A stretch of DNA of 64,000 nucleotides from Hanleya hanleyi. Its lineage: Eukaryota > Mollusca > Polyplacophora > Lepidopleurida > Hanleyidae. Numbering within the stretch: the stretch's first letter is position 1; each line of letters starts with the position of its first letter. The notes under the pieces are model-generated. The model saw only the letters and a program-made list of their open reading frames with translations, had not been told where the DNA came from and searched no databases. The DNA lies in NCBI GenBank assembly GCA_036873755.1, contig JAVTVY010012683.1, forward strand, positions 434,001-498,000. Reading direction: 5' to 3'. This document shows, piece after piece, positions 54,031 to 64,000 of this stretch. A program made the position numbers and the translations under genes.

Positions 54031-54960
54031 TCGGAGAGAAGTATCAAAATGTGAAGGAGACAGGGTATAAGTGAGTTCTTATATACCCGTGCAATAATTG
54101 GTTAGAGTCTATTAGAGGCCCTTGATCAAATGATCCAGGATATACGCAAACACTTCACGGGAGTTGTGGAAACAATTTATTTACAAATATCATGATTATA
54201 ACAAACAATAAGATCATTTACAACCGGAACGACTATTTCCGTGAAATATTCGCCTTCGTTTGGTACTCTCACTGATTACTTCCTCATTAGCTGGAGTCTC
54301 ACAATACAGCTTTAGCTGGCAATCAACGAGCTATCACCGGGGCGTCGGCGGGGAGCCGAGTAGAATTCGTGAAGGCATTCTAATCCCCTGTAATCCTCAC
54401 ACCTTTTAGGCTGTACGAGGACCCCAAGAACCAAAACAAAATCAAAACTCCAATTTTACTTATTTAGAAAATGAATTTGAAAACGCTGTTTTCACTATAT
54501 GTTAGATCAATTGATGAACTTTGTAACAAGACAATAAAAAAAAGAGATATTTCAACCCCTCAGGTGGGTAGCAGGTCCTTAAAGAAAGTTGGTGCTTCTT
54601 CGCTTTGACGTCGACACATAAATATTTTCTTGAATTTTATTTTAACATAGACGATTCAAAGTAAAAAATAACTATGACTTTAGTTTATAAATTGTGGCAG
54701 TGGAGTCCTTTTTGAATGTGTGATAGTTTTGGAACGTAATTTTCTTTCGAGTTCTCTGGTCAACAATGACCTTGATAATTTTTTTCTACAAGACCATGTG
54801 CTCCAGGTTATAAAGGGGCGCAACTCTTGCATCACTGCAATATCACTGGACTCCACTTAAAATGCGAGTTAGCTGTGATAATCACTGGACTCCACCTAAA
54901 ATGCGAGTTAGCTGTGATAATTCAAGTCAAGAAATTTTTATTTCGCCTTACGAAGTAAAG
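54031..54960. other. Non-coding region with a 39-40-bp duplication
   Basis: A tandem pair of ATCACTGGACTCCAC.TAAAA TGCGAGTTAGCTGTGATA units lies at about 54842-54921. Nothing else was recognised. Confidence 0.5.
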
Positions 54961-55993
54961 GAGAGAGAGAGAATTAAGGTTTAATGTTGCGTTCAGCTAT
55001 ATAGCGACGGTCAAACAATTCTAAGTACTCCAGTCACTAACTTAGTAATCCAACGCATTAAAACATACACACATTAAAACTTATGTAACAGCCCGATTTC
55101 TCTCAAATAACCCAAGACGCAATCCTCCCTTACCCGACTAAAAAGATCTTCCAAAGTAGTCGCTCGATAAAAAGCATCTCTTACAATCTTAAAATCTATG
55201 CATTCGATAAGAATATGTTTCACCGTGAGATCATCATGGCATGGAACACACTCTTTTTTTAGTAAATGTGTATGGCCGATTCTACATCGCCTGATCATGG
55301 TTTGATCGAAACGTTTCCGGCTGTTCAGGTGAGTATAGCCTACAGTTTTTTTGAACTTGTGAAGTTTGTTATTATTCACAGTATCCCATAAAGGTTGAAA
55401 CAGCCGTCTCACATAGAGGACCTGAAATCGCTATATGGGATTCCAACAGGATCAATCTCGTCACCTAGGGCTGCCTTAGCTATCCTATCAGCCTCAGTTT
55501 TAACTTTGATGCTAACGTGACTAGGCAACCAACAGAACACAATATCAATCTGTTGATCAAATCTACAGTAGTTGTAGAATACTCAAGATAGTGGGATGAG
55601 TCGAAGTTCCACTTTTAATCGCTTGGATGCAGGACAGTGAATCTGAGAATATGACATATTTTTCTCTTTTAGTGGAACCAATACCTTCTAAAGCCAACAA
55701 TATAGCTTTAGCTTCTGCAGTGAATATCGAACTTTTACCTGGTAGTCGACAGGTTTTTGTTTTGGAACTAAAGATGCTACTCTCTCACCATCTTTAGAAC
55801 CATCTGTATAAATCGCCTGATGTGATCTATATTTCTCTCTCAGCAGACCAAATTCTTGTGTTTACAAGAGCTGGCTCGTGTCTGCTTTTTTATATTTCGT
55901 TAGAGAAATATCTACTACTCGTTGAGCTAACTGCCATGGTGGAATTGTTTAAGTTTAATTCCAGCTGCTACAATGTGTGGCTTCATACGAATT
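54961..55993 (-). mobile_element. Diverged Nimb-like 3' copy (about 1.03 kb)
   Basis: This has the tail, a partly deleted 3' box (GTTCAGCTATATAGCGACGG), and the ORF2 end (55412-55074) with CVPCHDDLTVKHILIECIDF and YLREIGLLHKF. RNase H codons upstream are broken. It differs from the other copies at many positions (for example missing LLKQEPIPR residues), so it represents an older or distinct subfamily. It is truncated near CTTCATACGAATT. Confidence 0.85.
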
Positions 55994-57154
55994 GGGGAGA
56001 TATTGTGAGGGGGGAAGGAGGATGTCGTCGTCGGTGTCCCCTGCCTGGAAATGATAAGGTTTTTGGTTTAGCAATTTAAAATAAAATCTAGAAAAATTTA
56101 GAAAACAATATAAAAAAAATATGGGGGGGTATTCCACCTGGGGATACTACCCATGGGGATTCCATAAATGCTCCAATGTTAAAATCCCTATGATAGAATT
56201 TTGCGTTTAGCTGAAGTGCACATGTACATCTGTACTTAGAAAGTTTTCTGCAGTTGTCAGCTGTCATTGGATGATTATGAAACTTGATACACATGTTTCT
56301 TCTGATTAGAGGATGTATCTGTGCTATTTTTTAGATGAAATATTAATTTTTGTCCAAATTATGGCAATGAAGGGTTTTCTGTTGAGCAGAATTGTACTTG
56401 TAGGCCTCTACATTTTTTAGATGAAATATAATTTTTGTCCAATTTATGGCAAATGATGCTGTACGCTAGTTTCACTTTTTGTGAATACTGACTCACCGAC
56501 ACTCCAAACACGGAGTCTCGCCGACGATAACTTTACAGACCTGCCGAAAAGTCTCATTATCTCCGTGTCAGACCTAAACGGATAAACTAGGAATAGGCAT
56601 ACGTGTACATATATCATTACGTTTCGTATGTGGAACTTCTTCTGTTGTGCTGCATGTCGTTTCACTAGTTCACTGCTTATATAGCGATCGCTTGTCCGTA
56701 TGTCCGTCCACGTTTCTTGTCCCCACAATATCTCGGTTGATATTTGATGGACAGGATTGAAATTTGCAGAACATTTGGTCAGTGCCCATCTCCGTGAATT
56801 GGGACTTGTCTGGGCTGGATCTTGGTTGATATTGTATGAAAAATTATGGAATTTGCATATGTGCTCAGTGCCCTGTAGTTGTGCAATGAGAAGTTTCTTC
56901 GCGCTTTGTGACTACAAAGCAGACCACATAGGTCCCGAAGTATAAAATTGCCCCCAAACGGGTAAATTGGGTGCAAAACTCAAAGTTCACTGATCGCTTC
57001 ATCATTTCACCATAATATACTCCAAGGAATGTAGGTCTCGTAACCAGGTCACATTTCCAGATTTGGCGAAAGCCCCGGCGACCATCTTGCATCAAATAAT
57101 TGTATTATCATTTGCTGGTCGATCGACTTAATATGACTGAAACAAGGTTGAAAA
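55994..57154. other. Non-coding region
   Basis: No gene is supported. GTCCGTATGTCCGTCCACG and the following TTGATATT blocks (56700-56840) look like repeat sequence, with TCTTGGTTGATATTGTATG echoing an earlier TCTCGGTTGATATTTGATG. Confidence 0.45.
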
Positions 57155-58342
57155 CGAGAGAGAGAGAGAGAGAGAATTAAGGTTTAACGTCGCATTCAGC
57201 AATATTTCAGCTATATAGCGACGATCAAACAAAATTCTAAGTATTCAATTCAACAACTCGGTAAACTAATGTGTTAAAACGGGTACAAACAACAAACCAA
57301 TCTCTCTCAAATAATCTAATACAATCTTCTTTTACTTTGCCAAAAATATCTTCCAGCGTAGCTGCTCGATAAAAAGTATCTCTTACAATCTTAAAATCTA
57401 TACAGTCTATGAGAATATGTTTCACCGTGAGATCCTCATGGCATGGAATACACCTTGGGACCGGCTCCTGTTTTAGTAAATATTCGTGAGTTAATCGTGT
57501 GTGGCCGATCCTACGTCGTCTAATCATTACCTGGTCGAAACGTTTATGACTGTTCAGATGAGTATAACCATCTGGGTTTTTTTAACTCGTGAAGTTTGTT
57601 ATTATCCATAGTATCCCATAAAGATTGAAACAGCTTTCTTACATAAGCGCAGTTAGGTGATCTGAAATCGCTGTATGGGATTCCAACAGGATCAACTTCT
57701 TCATCTAGAGCTACTTTAGCCAATCTATCAGCTTCAGTATCGCCTTTAATGTCAACGTGACTAGGCACCCAACAAAACACAATATCCGTTGATCAAATCT
57801 AGTGTCATATAATTGTAGAATTTTAAAGATGGTGGGATGAGTTGAATTTCCACTTTTAATCGCTTTAAGGCATGATAGTGAATCCGAGAATATGACATAT
57901 TTTTCCTTCTAGTGGACCCAAGACCATCTAAAGCTGATAATAGAGCTTTTGCTTCTGCCGTAATATGGAACTTTTACCTGGTAGACGACAGGTTTTAGTT
58001 TGGAACTAAAGATAGTAGTACATACTACTCTCAAACCATCTTTAGAACCATCTGTATAAATAGCCTGATGTGATCTGTATTTCTCTCTCAGTAGACCAAA
58101 TTCTTGTGTATACCGACTCGTGTCTGCCTTTTTATATTTCGTCAGTGAAATATCTACTTCTGCTTTGGCTAACTGCCATGGTGGAGTTGGCATGAGCTCG
58201 TTAGGTAAAATTTGACCAACTTTAATACCAGCTGCTACAATGTGTGGTTTCATGCGGATTCTAAGAGGTGGAATAATAGAGGATTTCTTTAAATAGAAAT
58301 CTGCGTACTGAGGGTTGAAAACAGTTATATGCAGCATTTCAT
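57155..58342 (-). mobile_element. Nimb-like 3' copy (about 1.19 kb)
   Basis: The GA tract, 3' box and ORF2 end (57527-57237, CIPCHEDLTVKHILIDCIDF) are followed by RNase H codons in 57780-57544 (WVPSHVDIKGDTEADRLAK) and 58394-57909 (YTDGSKDGLRV, linker with PSIIPPLRIRMKPH). Multiple indels break the frame. It ends near 58342 and is directly joined to another internal fragment of the family. Confidence 0.85.
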
Positions 58343-58530
58343 TTGTTATCCATAGTACCCCATAAAGACAAACTGCTTTCTTACATAAGCACAAATAGAT
58401 AGTCTGAAATCGCTGTATGGGATTCCAACACGATCAACCTCATCCAGAGCTGCCTTAGCCATTTTATCAGCTTCAGTATTGCCGTTGATGTCAACGTGAC
58501 TAGGCACCCAACAAAACAAAATATCTATGT
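58343..58530 (-). mobile_element. Internal Nimb-like fragment
   Basis: This covers only the RNase H end region (WVPSHVDINGNTEADKMAKAA to SICAYVRK) with neither tail nor RT. It is fused to the preceding copy at TTTGTTATCC, so it is a rearrangement or deletion product. Confidence 0.75.
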
Positions 58531-58652
58531 TATATGGCCGATAGTGGCCATCACTCAACCATGCTGGAGCTGTTGAAGTCAAATGATTTTGATATGTCAA
58601 GATCAATCATCGTGGACAACCTTCCAGAGTCGACTCGAACTATGGATTTGAA

Positions 58653-59478
58653 AGAGAGAGAGAGATAATTAAGGTTTAATGTCGCATTCAACAATATTTC
58701 AGTTATACAGCGACGATCAAACAAAATTATAAAGATTCAATTCAACAACTCAGTAAACTATTGCGTAAAAACTGGTACAAACATTAAAATTTGTACAACA
58801 AGCCAATCTCTCTCAAATACAATCTTATTTTACTCGGCTAAAAAGATCTTCCAGCCTAGCTGCTCGATAAAAAGTATCTCTTACAATCTTAAAATCTATG
58901 CAGTCTATGAGAATATGTTTCATCGTGAGATCTTCATGGCATGGAATACACCTTGGGACCGGCTCCTGTTTTAGTAAATATTCGTGAGTTGATCGTGTAT
59001 GGCCGATCCTACATCGTCTAATCATGGCCTGATCGAAACGTTTCTGACTGTTCAGATGAGTATAACCAACAGTTTTTTTGAACTCGTGAAGTCTGTTATT
59101 ATCCATAGTATCCCATAAAGATTGAAACAGCTTTCTTACATAAGCGCAGATAGATGGTCTGAAATCGCTGTATGGGATTTCAACATGATCAACTTCTTCA
59201 TCTAGAGCTGCCCTAGCCAATCTATCAGCTTCAGTATTGCCTTTGGTGTCAACGTGACTAGGCACCCAACAAAACACAATATCTCTCTTGATCAAATCTA
59301 GTGTCATATCATTGTAGAATTTTCAAGATAGTGGGATGAGTTGAATTTCCACTTTTAGTCGCTTTAAGGCATGATAGTGAATCCGAGAATATGATATATT
59401 TTTGTCTTCTAGTGGACCTAATAACTTCTAAAGCTGATAATAGAGCTTTTGCTTCTGCAGTAAATATGGAACGTTTAC
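58653..59478 (-). mobile_element. Nimb-like 3' copy (about 0.83 kb)
   Basis: The GA tract with one variant base (GAGATAATT), then 3' box and ORF2 end (59307-58825: WVPSHVDTKGNTEADRLARA, CIPCHEDLTMKHILIDC) with the very C-terminus broken by a short deletion near 58818. RNase H start remnants (FTAEAKALLSALE) lie at 59539-59309. It is truncated near 59478. Confidence 0.85.
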
Positions 59479-59550
59479 AAGAATGGATATTTTGAGTCAT
59501 CCAGGCGATAGTATTAACACGAACAAATAATCTGGTCAACTGGATAGTAT

Positions 59551-59850
59551 ATGTTTGTGAATCTCATTGTTTATGGCATAAGATGCCAAGATGTTAACTG
59601 CGATGACCGCTACATAGGCGAGACTCAACAACCATTACTTCAACGAATGTCTCAGCACCATAAACCTGACAGCAACGGAAATGACTCGGCTGTGTTCACA
59701 CATTTATGGTCAAGTGGACACACTTTCAGAACAGAAGATGTGCTTATCCACGACAGAGAATCTAGGTACTTCGATAGAGGTGTAAAAGAAACCATCTGGG
59801 CTAAGGATAGCTATCCCCTTAGAGGGTCAAAATTGGTCATTTTTTTTCAT
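59551..59850 (+). pseudogene. Penelope-type GIY-YIG endonuclease fragment
   Basis: The frame encodes VYGIRCQDVNCDDRYIGETQ (the GIY-YIG motif as VYGI...RYIG with the following GET), QHHKPDSNGNDSAVFTHLWS, GHTFRTEDVLIHDRES and FDRGVKETIWAKDSYPLRG. This order (GIY-YIG, Arg-containing helix, S.V..H, RE....RG.KE) matches the C-terminal nuclease of Penelope-like elements. The expected SLNRGGG end is lost after YPLRG, and no RT domain is present upstream. Only a fragment remains. Confidence 0.7.
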
Positions 59851-59894
59851 TTCTTCATTCAAATATTCACTATTTCCTCTAACATTTGGTGAAA

Positions 59895-60920
59895 AAATGA
59901 AATAAAAATTATAAATAGAAGTGCTTCAATATTAGGATTAAAAATTTAGTTTCCGAGGCCCTGTAACAATTAAACAGATTGCCTTAGCTTGGGCTTGGCT
60001 ACTATTATTTTTGTCTGTTAAATTTCCCTTTCCAAAACTCATTTCCGCAGTATTATGGTAAGCTAATTATCTATTAGTCCTACTTATTTACATTAATGTA
60101 CCCCCTTCTGATCAAACCATGCAAACATCCTTATTTTTGTTTCTAATTATGACAGTGACACTTCACTCAGACACCCGCCGTGAAGTAATCCACACAGGTG
60201 TGAACAAGTTTTAGCAGGTTTTTAAAGTTTAAATTGGACTTTAAACCGACTTGATGAAAAAACTTAGTGTGATAGTTATCCAGAATAAACAGGAATTCGA
60301 GTAGGTCCCATTAGACAGATTAAAAATGTATCTGACAATAGAATTCAAGCAAAAAATAGGGATTAATTCATCAGATGTATAGCAGGACACATTTTGCCTG
60401 ATTTCTAGCCTTTCATTTTTGTACAAAATCCGAAATTCAAACGTTTATTTCTCGAAAAGTATCCATGCTACGCTTTTGAAATTTGGCATGCTTGTTACTT
60501 ATATGGTGATCTAGAAAACTGTATCTCACTTTTTGTAAGTTCGGCTTCGTTTCTTAATTATCCAACTTTTAAGACAAACGACCGTAAAAAAGTACATTTT
60601 TTTCAATTTATTTTAGTAAAATAGTTATAAAAACAAAACCAGGCAAAAATTAAAAAAAATGAGATAAGTTTTACTGGTTCGAATTGTCTCCTACCAAGGT
60701 ATACCATCAAAGTTGAAACAAGACAAACAGTTTTCATGAAATTTCAATTAAAAAATGGACGCTATTGTTTTCATTTTAATTTTTTTTAAATTGGAATACA
60801 AAATTATATAGTTGGAATCTATTATGGTTATTTTGTATATTTATTGATACAGATGACAAATTGTCATGGGGGTGCAAAAACTGCCTCTAAGGGGATAGCT
60901 ATCCTTAAGATCCAGCATAG
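59895..60920. other. AT-rich non-coding region
   Basis: Long A and T runs and no supported gene. Confidence 0.5.
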
Positions 60921-60927
60921 TGTTTCC

Positions 60928-61373
60928 CTAGAGCCGATCGGGTCCAACATAGTTATCCGCCTCCAATGCACATAGCTCCTTCAACATCTTGCTGAAACGT
61001 ACGGTCACATTGGTCTGGAGGATGATCAGGAACTTGTGGTTCCATTCGTGGTACTCCATGTGAAGGTAATCCGCAAACGGGAAGACACTTTTACCCCCGG
61101 AGGTCTTGCCCTTGATGAGGTTACGCAACGCCTGGGTGAATATTTTGGATGTAGGGTACTGGCCTTCCGGAAGAGTGAAGTTGTAGGTGTTGGCTTCGTA
61201 CACGACTTCGTACCACACCGTATCATGTTGCACGGGTGTTGGATATCCACTAAACAACACTCCCAACCTCCGGGGAAATATAATGGACGTGGCAGCTGCG
61301 TGACATAATGGGCTAATCTGTTGTTGGAAAACACCGCAGCCGAGCTATTACTGGGTAGTGTGAGGTAAAACAT
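60928..61373 (-). pseudogene. LPSNSS-type protein of the Polinton-like cluster
   Basis: The start at 61373 gives MFYLTLPSNSSAA followed by HYVTQLPRPLYFPGGWECCL and VDIQHPC. A one-base slip near 61200 moves the frame to 61266-60928, which has YEANTYNFTLPEGQYPT and a helical end. The pattern (short strand, LPSNSS, ..LP..., GGWE..L..I..P) is common to a family next to Polinton-like genes. Its role is not known to me. The C-terminus seems cut off at 60928. Confidence 0.5.
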
Positions 61374-61515
61374 GACGATTGAGTTTTCTTGCTGCCGCTG
61401 TTGTTTTTAATAGTGTTCCCAGGACTTGGGGGCTTGTTCCCTACGTCGCGATCGTGGCGGTGACTTGCTATGTGCCACTGCTCTGGAGAGGGTGTGAAAG
61501 GTTTCCGTAAAGAGC

Positions 61516-62185
61516 TTATCGGTTGTGGTGTTTTGGGTGGTGACTCCGATTCTCACTCCGTGGGGGTCGAGTTTGTCGTTGTGACTTGCGGGTTGCGCGT
61601 ACCGGAAATTGATGTTCTATGTCACACTGCATCCAGGCCCAGCACTGGGAGTTTCCCACCAATTCCTGCATGTCTTTCAAGCCTTGGGCAAACACCTCCC
61701 ATCCTTGAGGATCCGTGTGCGACCTTTCACTAAATCCGTCATGAGGGTACCTGGGACCACCTGGTTCTGTACAAGTAGTTTGCATTTTCATTCCAGGACA
61801 TGTTCGCATTGTCTTTCACTCGCTGTAATACCAGGCCAGCTTGTTTCTTGAACGACGCGGGTACACTCTTTAGGACTTCGTCTTCTTCCCACTGTGGGGA
61901 TAATAGTAATGGCGGCTGTGGGGCAAGTATTGTTGGCGGTACCTGTTGTGCTGGTTGTGCGACTGACACCGGGCTTGGTTCAGGGGCCTTGTATTGCCAC
62001 ATGAACGTGATGTATCGTTGAAGCGCCTGATTGTAGTGTTGTACTTTCTCACTGTCGCTTAGAATTTGTTGCATCTCTTGATCGAGTGTGTCGATCGTCT
62101 TCACCGTAGGTGGAATCGGATACGCCGATTGGAGGCTTTGAAGCAGACGTGGTTCGATGAGAACCATTTTTTTCGTGTGGTTCAT
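61516..62185 (-). pseudogene. Helical protein of the Polinton-like cluster
   Basis: The start at 62185 overlaps the stop of the preceding gene (ATGA). The first part has LIEPRLLQSLQS, TLDQEMQQILSDSEKVQHYN and a Pro/Gln-rich linker (PSPVSVAQPAQQVPP). After a frame change near 61745, the end carries DPQGWEVFAQGLKDMQELVG. The helical head, proline linker and GW..FA..L end form a recognisable family among Polinton-like clusters. Function unknown. Confidence 0.5.
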
Positions 62186-63199
62186 TGTCGACCGAAGATT
62201 CGACCCAATATTGGCCCCAACACGGAAGCCCCCAACGGGGCTAAGATCGCATCGAGAAAGCCGCCTTTCTGTAAGATCGTTTTCTTCTGTGCTTGCTGAA
62301 CACGCTTCTGGACCAGGGTTCGGAGACCTGTCTTATGCTTGGTGTTCTGAGCCGGAGTCAGTGGCACGTTCCCTCTTAAGGGTGCAGTCCACACTTGCCG
62401 CGGTTTCGTACAAAGCGCCCCCTCCCTAATTTCATAATAAGGAAGGTCGTTCGTTTTTGACAGCATGGTAATTCTTCTTACCTTTCTTCCAACTGATATC
62501 TATAGTATCACCCTGCTGGACGTAACCATTTCTCCAAACGAGGATATAACATTGCTTGGTGATCGCACCAACTCGCCACTACAGCGTTAAGCGTGTCCGG
62601 AATTGAATATCTGGAAGGCCAAAATCCGCACTTTTTCGGGGAACGAAAATGATGATTCCTTTATGGCGATAAAATTTTACAAAATAAATGGGTAGGTCGA
62701 CCCCCTGTTTTTTTCGCCACTTTAAATTGTCCTTTGGACGAAAACAACTTTAACATGCATAAAAAGAAAATCATTTCGTATATTTTCTCTTGGTTGTGGG
62801 TTGAATTTGACACATTTCCTATATTTTATGGAGCTTTTCAGAAAAATTGAAGAAGGGTTAAGGAGAATTGCACGTTTTTCCTTTTCAATTTCAATAGCTC
62901 CCAAGTCTCCTGAAATAATGACACGAGTGTGCCCATGTAGAAAATATATAATTTTACAGGGTTTTTGTTAAATATTTTACATCTGTTTATGGCCGAAGAC
63001 CCGAACCCATGCCCGGTTTTAGCCACACATCATTTAGGTGTGGACTGCACCCTAAGACGCGATGTCCGATTTCACACAGACAGTGTACAAGGTCAGGATC
63101 CGCGTTGCGTACAATAGTCCAAACCAACTCGGGTGGGGCCGCCTTCAATACACGGAGCGTCGTAACGTGCTTCCGTACTCGAACGGATATCCTGTACAA
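62182..63199 (-). pseudogene. Small basic protein of the Polinton-like cluster, split by a MITE
   Basis: The N-terminal part (63199 to 63053) has RVLKAAPPELVWTIVRNAD and LCEIGH. The C-terminal part (62379-62182) has GNVPLTPAQ, a basic RVQQAQKKTILQK and a small hydrophobic segment (AILAPLGASVLGPILG). Between them lies the 673-bp MITE at 62380-63052. The codons either side of the MITE are in the same phase. The basic-then-hydrophobic layout suggests a DNA- or membrane-associated virion protein, but this is inference. Confidence 0.55.
62380..63052. mobile_element. 673-bp Harbinger-type MITE
   Basis: Inverted ends GGGTGCAGTCCACAC (15 bp exact) are flanked by TAA at 62377-62379 and 63053-63055. 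A 3-bp TWA duplication with a GGG start is typical of PIF/Harbinger. It has no transposase and is inserted in a Polinton-like gene. Confidence 0.8.
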
Positions 63200-64000
63200 C
63201 TAACGCGGGCTACCTCAAGAATATTCTTTCACTTCAGAGACAAGGTCAACCATGATATTAATTGTTTTATTATTCTTATCCCGACGTACACATCGTGACA
63301 CAAGTGGATGAGTTCGCCGTCCAATTCACCAGACAACACCCGTTTGAACCCGGGACAGAGGAATGTGAGCCGGGCGCGGTTGTGTAGGGTCCGCCTCACG
63401 GATCTCTCCCTCCTCCATGATATCGACCGTAACCGCATAGACGAACAGGAAGACCTCGGGGGTCAAGCTGAGAAACGCCCGTATTATATGCTCCGCCATG
63501 GTCAGTACGTGAATGGTACAAGATTTGAATCTCTCTCATATTTATAGGGAGGACAAGTCCATGACTTGAGATCAAAGGATCGGGGGTCGATCATTTAGTC
63601 ACGTAACCGGATAGTTCCTATCGTCTTTCTCCTTTACGCCGTTGATGATTTGCTCGTTGGGCTGAGCCAGTGCGTCCTCAATAGCACGAGACAAGGCTCC
63701 TTAAAACTCCATAAAATATATGAAAACGTGTCGAATTTGTCGTCATCTCCACCTGCCATTTGGTGTTGGGGCGTTGTTGTCGGGCCCATTCCAAGCTATC
63801 CAAGGTTTCTATTTGGGTGAATGCAGTGTCCAGCGACGCACTATCCGTAATGCTGAAGGGCTGGTCGTGCACGAGGGTATTGTGACTGGGGTAAAAGTAC
63901 CGGAGCTGGTCTCCTTATGCCGTAATAAATAGCCAAAAGTGAGATTTAATTTGAAGCCTGTGACTTGGTCCTCAAAAATAGTATAGGCGTGATGGGGTAG
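63200..64000. other. Unassigned end of the Polinton-like cluster
   Basis: GC-richer than the left flank. Several frames are open on both strands (63229-63438 and 63678-63872 minus; 63308-63547 and 63720-63932 plus). None shows a motif I can name. It is probably decayed coding sequence of the same cluster. Confidence 0.35.

Larger units (their letters stand above)
60928..64000 (-). mobile_element. Decayed Polinton/adintovirus-like gene cluster (incomplete)
   Basis: At least three minus-strand genes are tightly packed here and read 63199 toward 60928: a small basic/hydrophobic protein, a helical protein and an N-terminal part of a LPSNSS-type protein. Two of them overlap by ATGA, as is usual in compact viral genomes. 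The gene set resembles clusters I associate with Polinton/Maverick elements and the related adintoviruses. No polymerase, integrase or capsid gene is in the window, and the cluster may continue beyond 64000. All genes carry breaks, so this is an old genomic copy. Confidence 0.5.

Noticed and set aside
61036..62429. Plus-strand frames over the Polinton-like genes
   Set aside because: They are antisense to frames with family motifs and a consistent gene order.
1..64000. tRNA, rRNA or CRISPR features
   Set aside because: I looked for B-box-like GGTTCGA.TCC with a matching arm and for regularly spaced identical repeats with unique spacers. None was convincing; tandem arrays here lack unique spacers.

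Overview
The window looks like a transposon-rich stretch of an invertebrate nuclear genome, most likely a mollusc or another lophotrochozoan. The evidence is spliced eukaryotic exons, AT-rich non-coding DNA, many decayed transposons, and a repeat tail family (GA tract, then a conserved box ending in CAGCTATATAGCGACG) that I associate with molluscan genomes. No rRNA, tRNA, CRISPR array or bacterial-style operon was seen. Almost every coding region belongs to a mobile element or is a broken or partial exon.

Layout. 1-2100: a cluster of short TAAACA/TGTTTA hairpins and the 3' end of a dead L1/Tx1-like retrotransposon with a 310-bp internal duplication. 2100-5050: no gene. 5050-20410: a nested set of insertions. 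A CpG-rich tandem array is split by a nearly complete I-superfamily (Nimb-like) non-LTR retrotransposon (5520-19747, minus strand, 13-bp target duplication). That element is split between its endonuclease and reverse transcriptase domains by an 8122-bp DNA transposon (8367-16488, 67-bp terminal inverted repeats, 5-bp target duplication AGGAT). The DNA transposon in turn carries a 60-bp stub of the same retrotransposon family inside its zinc-finger gene.

The DNA transposon is the main find. It has two convergent genes: a six-finger C2H2 protein on the plus strand, and on the minus strand a very large protein with a C2H2 finger, a YqaJ/PDDEXK nuclease domain and a putative DDE transposase core. 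Both genes appear to start in the inverted repeats and to share a mirror-image layout: a splice donor just inside the repeat, an intron of about 470 bp, and three copies of a TACGGCGTAT-like motif near its inner end. I could not place it in a named superfamily.

20410-29600: non-coding DNA, a foldback element, and a decayed SAP-SWIM-YqaJ-zinc protein gene (24166-27978) with a 503-bp non-autonomous element in an intron. 29600-38330: tandem arrays, Harbinger-type remnants, a broken coiled-coil gene and the 5' half of a second Nimb-like copy. 38330-54030: a RecQ-like helicase exon, a decayed gene of unknown function, a pyrimidine-rich minisatellite, further Nimb-like copies, a SET-domain exon and a two-exon cysteine-rich gene fragment. 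54960-59900: more Nimb-like copies and a Penelope-type GIY-YIG fragment. 60900-64000: a minus-strand cluster of broken genes resembling Polinton/adintovirus-type elements, one of them split by a 673-bp Harbinger-type MITE.

All eleven Nimb-like copies lie on the minus strand. Two short copies are flanked by direct repeats of about 160 and 300 bp, far longer than the 13-14 bp target duplications of two others. Family assignments rest on motifs read by eye, because no database search was possible.
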